Shown in pieces: positions 63,099 through 64,000 of a stretch of 64,000 bases of DNA. Made by a program: the position numbers and the translations under genes. Each line of letters starts with the position of its first letter. Positions within the stretch are counted from its first letter, which is position 1. Source of the DNA: Nocardia suismassiliense (GTDB lineage: Bacteria > Actinomycetota > Actinomycetes > Mycobacteriales > Mycobacteriaceae); contig NZ_LT985361.1 in the NCBI RefSeq assembly GCF_900269665.1, forward strand, positions 5,137,039 to 5,201,038, given 5' to 3'. The notes below the pieces were generated by a model that worked only from the letters and a program-made list of their open reading frames with translations, ran no database searches and was not told the origin of the DNA.

Positions 63099-64000
63099 TC
63101 ACCGCCGCCGAGTGCGTCCATCGAGCAATCGTGCGGCACCGGCGCAGAGATTCTCGATCGCCGCGCCCACCGGTTCGACCCGGGCGACCATCCCGACGGA
63201 CTCCCCGGCATCGACCGGAGCGATTCGTGGGTCGTCCGCAGCCATCGCGGCGGCGAGAGCCTGCTTGGCCTGCGCGTCGTCGGACAGGTGCTGTTCCCGG
63301 CCGGTCCACCGATTCGCGAACTCGTTGCGCAGCACCCGGGCGGGAAACCTTGTCGGCCAAGGCCATTCCATGCCGACGTCGAAGACCCGCGTCAGCATCG
63401 TGTCGGTGCCCGCGGCGGCGACCATCGCCCGGCGCGCGCCATCGGCCAGCAACGACTCCGAACACGCGGCCAGGCAGGTACCCCCCCACGCTCCGGCGGC
63501 CCCCGCGGCGAGCACGCCCGCGAGACTTGCCGGCGAGCCGATACCGCCCGCGGCCAGAACCGGGACCGATACCGCGCCGACCACCGCGTCCAGCAACGGC
63601 AGGGTGGCCATCTCCGGCGCACCGTGGCCGCCGCCCTCCGCGCCGCGCGCCACCACGACATCGATGCCCGCGTCCTCGGCCCGGCGCGCGTCGTCCACGG
63701 TGTATACCTGTGTGGCCGTGCGGATTCCGGCTTCCCGCACTCGCTGCACCCAGGACAGGTCCTGACCGAAACTCACCGAGATCAACGCAGGCGCGGCCGC
63801 CACGGCGACCTCGAGCAACGCCGGTTCCGCGCCGACGACCCAATCCACCACCCCGATCCCGAACGGACCGCGCACCTCGCCCAGCTCGCGCAGCTCCCGC
63901 TGCAGCGCTTGCGCCGACCCTGCGCTCCCCATCCCGATCATGCCCAATCCGCCCGCGGCCGTCACCGCCGCCGCGAATCGTCCGCCCGCCACTCCCCCCA
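63099..64000 (-). CDS. Nitronate monooxygenase-family flavoprotein, N-terminus beyond the window
   Basis: At least 300 aa. AGGRFAAAVTAAGGLGMIGMG, DVVVARGAEGGGHG, VPVLAAGGIGSPASLAGVLAAGAAGAWGG-type and GTDTMLTRVFD segments follow the FMN-dependent nitronate monooxygenase TIM barrel. The glycine-rich start normally follows a PIxQAPM strand that would be encoded past 64000, and the frame stays open to the edge, so I treat it as partial although a GTG at 63992 exists. It detoxifies nitronates in known cases. Separated from narG by about 310 bp, same strand. Confidence 0.82.
   Translation of the reverse strand, partial: GGVAGGRFAAAVTAAGGLGMIGMGSAGSAQALQRELRELGEVRGPFGIGVVDWVVGAEPALLEVAVAAAPALISVSFGQDLSWVQRVREAGIRTATQVYTVDDARRAEDAGIDVVVARGAEGGGHGAPEMATLPLLDAVVGAVSVPVLAAGGIGSPASLAGVLAAGAAGAWGGTCLAACSESLLADGARRAMVAAAGTDTMLTRVFDVGMEWPWPTRFPARVLRNEFANRWTGREQHLSDDAQAKQALAAAMAADDPRIAPVDAGESVGMVARVEPVGAAIENLCAGAARLLDGRTRRR

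Overview
The window is GC-rich, gene-dense actinobacterial DNA. It carries a giant N-methylating NRPS, a SARP/NB-ARC/TPR regulator, several probable F420-type enzymes, DUF3558 and DUF4189 exported proteins and a complete narGHJI operon. This mix best fits Nocardia or a close mycolic-acid relative. That placement is inference from gene content; no rRNA or other marker gene is present. I saw no tRNA, rRNA, insertion sequence or CRISPR array.

Layout. 1-15.4 kb (minus): a 5082-aa four-module NRPS read as C-A-PCP / C-A-PCP / C-A-NMT-PCP / C-A-NMT-PCP. It is coupled through TGATG to a second NRPS gene that runs off the left edge. The first A domain carries the textbook threonine code. 15.4-19.3 kb: a shared control region and a divergent AfsR-type activator. 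19.3-31.8 kb: mixed genes, namely a VanZ-like protein, a divergent luciferase-like oxidoreductase/TetR pair, a methyltransferase, a Ddn-like protein, a two-gene membrane-anchored pair, a class III cyclase, a LuxR-type ATPase regulator, a carotenoid oxygenase and two small genes closed by a strong terminator.

32.06-39.29 kb (plus) is the most unusual part. Seven closely packed, mostly overlapping genes encode a DegT-type aminotransferase, an MFS exporter, a sulfotransferase, an SDR with its YxxxK replaced, an HK97-fold encapsulin-like shell protein, a FAD-dependent amino-acid-oxidase-like enzyme and an Asp/Glu racemase homologue. No phage genes are nearby. This looks like a natural-product operon whose enzymes may be packaged in a protein nanocompartment (family 3 encapsulin type). 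Product and cargo are unknown.

39.3-49 kb: accessory genes, including an unsecreted CBM14-like protein, a DUF4189 protein, a NACHT NTPase with a glycine-zipper membrane region, a TetR/metal-dependent hydrolase pair, a RibD/DHFR-like reductase behind a long inverted repeat, ArfB and a DUF3558 lipoprotein. 49.4-63 kb: nitrogen metabolism (narK-nirD on plus, narGHJI on minus with a recognisable promoter), interrupted by a GH76-type glycosidase, a Baeyer-Villiger-type monooxygenase, a YdcF-like protein and a secreted ricin-type lectin. A partial nitronate monooxygenase-like gene closes the right edge.
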